DNA from: an uncultured Lachnospiraceae bacterium | GTDB taxonomy: Bacteria; Bacillota; Clostridia; Lachnospirales; Lachnospiraceae | Direction: 5' to 3' | NCBI GenBank assembly: GCA_946533525.1 | Contig: CAMNBW010000009.1 | Coordinates: 1 to 16,415 of the forward strand | DNA: 16,415 bases | In this document: piece by piece, positions 15,097 to 16,415 of the stretch | Numbering within the stretch: position 1 is the first letter of the stretch | Layout: every line of letters begins with the position of its first letter | Notes under the pieces: generated by a model | What the model was told of the DNA's origin: nothing | What the model saw: the letters and a program-made list of their open reading frames with translations, nothing else | Database searches by the model: none | Position numbers and translations under genes: made by a program

Positions 15097-16092
15097 TTAC
15101 GTATCGTCCCTGTAGCCCGCGATAAACTCCACATATTTACCGGTGCCCACCGCCACTGCTGTCATGGGATCCTCGGCTGTCATGGTGTTTATTCCCGTCT
15201 TATCGGCTATGAGGTCTTCCAGACCTCTTAAGAGGCTTCCGCCTCCGGTCAGGACTATGCCCCTGTCGGCTATATCCGCCGCAAGCTCGGGGGGAGTTTT
15301 CTCCAATACGCTGTGTATCGCATCCACTATCTGGGAGGTAGTCTCTCTTAGAGCCTCCTCCATCTCTGTGCTCGTAGCCCTTATTGTCTTGGGAAGGCCG
15401 GTTACAAGGTCCCTTCCCTTTATATCCATGGCATCGGCTTCCGTCCTCTTAAAGCAGGAGCCGATCTTTATCTTAAGATCCTCAGCGGAACGCTCACCGA
15501 TAAGGAGCTTATGCTTTTTCCTCATGTAACGGACGATGGCTTCGTCAAAATTATCCCCGGCTATCTTTATGGAAGTGGAAACAACCGTACTTCCAAGGGA
15601 TATTACCGCTATATCAGAGGTTCCACCGCCTATATCCACCACCATGTTTCCACAGGGCTTTGCTATATCTATTCCGGCTCCGATAGCCGCGGCTATGGGC
15701 TCTTCTATTATGGCGACCTCACGGGCTCCGGCCTGGTAAGCCGCGTCCTCAACGGCCTTCTGCTCAACCTCCGTGACTCCGCTGGGTACTCCGACGCAGA
15801 TACGGGGCTTTCTGAAGGTTCTTCTTCCCACCGCCTTCTGCATAAAGTACTTAAGCATCTTCTCTGTTACTGTGTAGTTGGATATAACTCCCTGTCGAAG
15901 GGGTCGCACCGCCACTATATTGCCGGGCGTACGGCCCAGCATAAGCCTCGCGTTTTCTCCTATGGCTTTGATCTTATTCGTATCTCTGTCGAAGGCAACG
16001 ACAGAGGGTTCCTTCAGAACTACTCCCTTGTCCTTTATATATACAAGGATGCTCGCTGTGCCTAAATCAATTCCTATGTCTGTAGCGACCAT
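15097..16092 (-). CDS. mbl: Rod shape-determining actin homologue, Mbl/MreB
   Basis: MreB-family actins polymerise on the inner membrane face and steer the wall synthesis machine that elongates rod cells. The 331-residue protein has the actin ATPase motifs: phosphate 1 IGIDLGTAS (6-14), phosphate 2 DIGGGTSD (153-160) and the adenosine loop LTGGGS (281-286). It also has the family signature RTPGNIVAVRP (54-64) and IEEPIAAAIGAG (129-140). The length matches Mbl and MreB. I choose Mbl because the flhO- and flhP-like genes directly follow, as in Bacillus subtilis; sequence alone would allow MreB. No mreC or mreD follows, which fits Mbl. The ATG has GGAG seven bases upstream, and a sigma-A-like promoter lies 33 bases before that ATG. 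The cluster downstream probably starts transcription here. Confidence 0.95.
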   Translation of the reverse strand: MVATDIGIDLGTASILVYIKDKGVVLKEPSVVAFDRDTNKIKAIGENARLMLGRTPGNIVAVRPLRQGVISNYTVTEKMLKYFMQKAVGRRTFRKPRICVGVPSGVTEVEQKAVEDAAYQAGAREVAIIEEPIAAAIGAGIDIAKPCGNMVVDIGGGTSDIAVISLGSTVVSTSIKIAGDNFDEAIVRYMRKKHKLLIGERSAEDLKIKIGSCFKRTEADAMDIKGRDLVTGLPKTIRATSTEMEEALRETTSQIVDAIHSVLEKTPPELAADIADRGIVLTGGGSLLRGLEDLIADKTGINTMTAEDPMTAVAVGTGKYVEFIAGYRDDT

Positions 16093-16124
16093 TTTAATCT
16101 CCTCTCAAAAAAACACTAATACCA

Positions 16125-16152
16125 ATTATAACTTAAAATGGTCGATTTACAA
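16125..16152 (-). promoter_or_regulatory. Sigma-A promoter for mbl and the genes after it
   Basis: On the minus strand TTGTAA (16147-16152) is followed after 16 bases by a perfect TATAAT (16125-16130). The -10 ends 32 bases before the mbl ATG, and the -35 lies just past the T-tract of the uvrA terminator. It would drive mbl and the flagellar rod genes, perhaps far beyond. No sigma-D-like (flagellar) promoter was recognised in the gap. Confidence 0.7.
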
Positions 16153-16164
16153 TGAATTTTTTGT

Positions 16165-16244
16165 AAAAAAAGGAACACGGACATCTCCGGTGTACCAACT
16201 CATTCTTCTCAGAACGAAAGAGTACACCGGCGGCATCCGTGCCC
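16165..16244 (-). terminator. Large rho-independent terminator after uvrA
   Basis: On the minus strand a long hairpin has a perfect 6-bp outer stem (16176-16181 with 16236-16241, CACGGA/TCCGTG) and a perfect 9-bp inner stem (16187-16195 with 16222-16230, CCGGTGTAC/GTACACCGG). A symmetric 5-base internal loop separates them. The apical loop is about 26 bases and holds a possible TTCT/AGAA mini-stem. Seven T's follow directly after the 3' side. No T-tract follows on the other strand, so it acts for minus-strand transcripts only, separating uvrA from mbl. Confidence 0.85.
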
Positions 16245-16320
16245 GAATTCTCTCCTGATTTATTAATCGGATGATAGTACGAAAAAATTAAGAGCAAAAC
16301 GACATTTTTTTATAACGCTG

Positions 16321-16415
16321 TCACTCCTTCTCCAGCATCCTTTTTATAAAGGGCGCCGTATGGGACTTTTTATCCTTTGCCAGCTTCTCGGGAGTCCCCG
16401 TCGCCACGACTGTAC
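16321..16415 (-). CDS. uvrA: UvrA excinuclease subunit, C-terminal end only
   Basis: An open frame enters from the window edge and ends at TGA (16321-16323), coding 30 visible residues. They read VVATGTPEKLAKDK near the start and end with HTAPFIKRMLEKE. This matches the C-terminus of UvrA, where VAxGTPE, a variable helix and a final TGxYLK/L segment close the protein. UvrA is the damage-sensing ATPase of nucleotide excision repair. The fragment is short, so the call rests on this end motif alone; other ABC-type ATPases with a GTPE tail (such as some transport ATPases) are less likely, because the TAPFIKRML ending is UvrA-like. A terminator follows about 80 bases downstream. Confidence 0.8.
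   Translation of the reverse strand, partial: TVVATGTPEKLAKDKKSHTAPFIKRMLEKE

Noticed and set aside
15511..16065. Plus-strand open frame of 184 residues opposite mbl
   Set aside because: It mirrors the mbl coding sequence; Tyr/Gly/Ser-rich translation is typical of antisense frames.
1..16415. CRISPR array, tRNA, transposase or phage genes
   Set aside because: No spaced direct repeats, cloverleaf-like segments, transposase motifs or flanking target duplications were seen.

Overview
The window reads as chromosomal DNA of a motile, low-to-mid-GC Firmicute of class Clostridia, most likely a Lachnospiraceae relative. The grounds are Firmicute gene neighbourhoods (mbl next to flgF/flhO-flgG/flhP, comFC-yvyF, cdaA-cdaR-glmM), an HPr with both His15 and Ser46, strong GGAGG ribosome sites and sigma-A-like promoters. 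The genus cannot be fixed from this sequence. Every gene I can support is on the minus strand, so transcription runs from high to low coordinates. No tRNA, rRNA, CRISPR array, insertion sequence or prophage gene was seen, and no gap without a gene exceeds 300 bases.

Right edge (16415 to 16093): the C-terminal end of uvrA, a large stem-loop with a T-tract that should end uvrA transcription, then a sigma-A-like promoter for the next block. Block A (16092 to 12916) holds mbl/mreB (cell shape) followed by three flagellar rod genes: flgF/flhO, flgG and a short flgJ-type rod-binding protein. Block B (12902 to 9522) holds recD2 helicase, comFC and the flagellar-operon zinc protein yvyF. Block C (9496 to 4367) holds two unrecognised membrane proteins (131 and 316 residues) leading by overlap into cdaA (c-di-AMP synthase), cdaR (its YbbR-type regulator) and glmM (phosphoglucosamine mutase). 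Gaps from mbl to glmM are short (overlaps up to 87 bases) and no clear terminator lies inside, so a very long transcript is possible, probably with internal promoters.

Block D (4298 to 1) starts at a TTGATT-17-TATAAT promoter. It holds ptsH (HPr), a GT-C-like polytopic membrane protein that overlaps ptsH by ATGA, rmlD (last step of dTDP-rhamnose synthesis, with its own candidate promoter), a two-helix small membrane protein, a DUF6077-like polytopic protein and the first codons of another gene. This block looks like surface-polysaccharide assembly.

Taken together, the window joins cell shape, the flagellar rod, DNA uptake or repair, c-di-AMP control of wall precursor synthesis, and surface glycan building. 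I saw no clearly new defence or mobile system. The most promising leads are the unknown membrane protein translationally coupled to cdaA, the small membrane protein before it, and the placement of ptsH between glmM and a glycosyltransferase-like gene.
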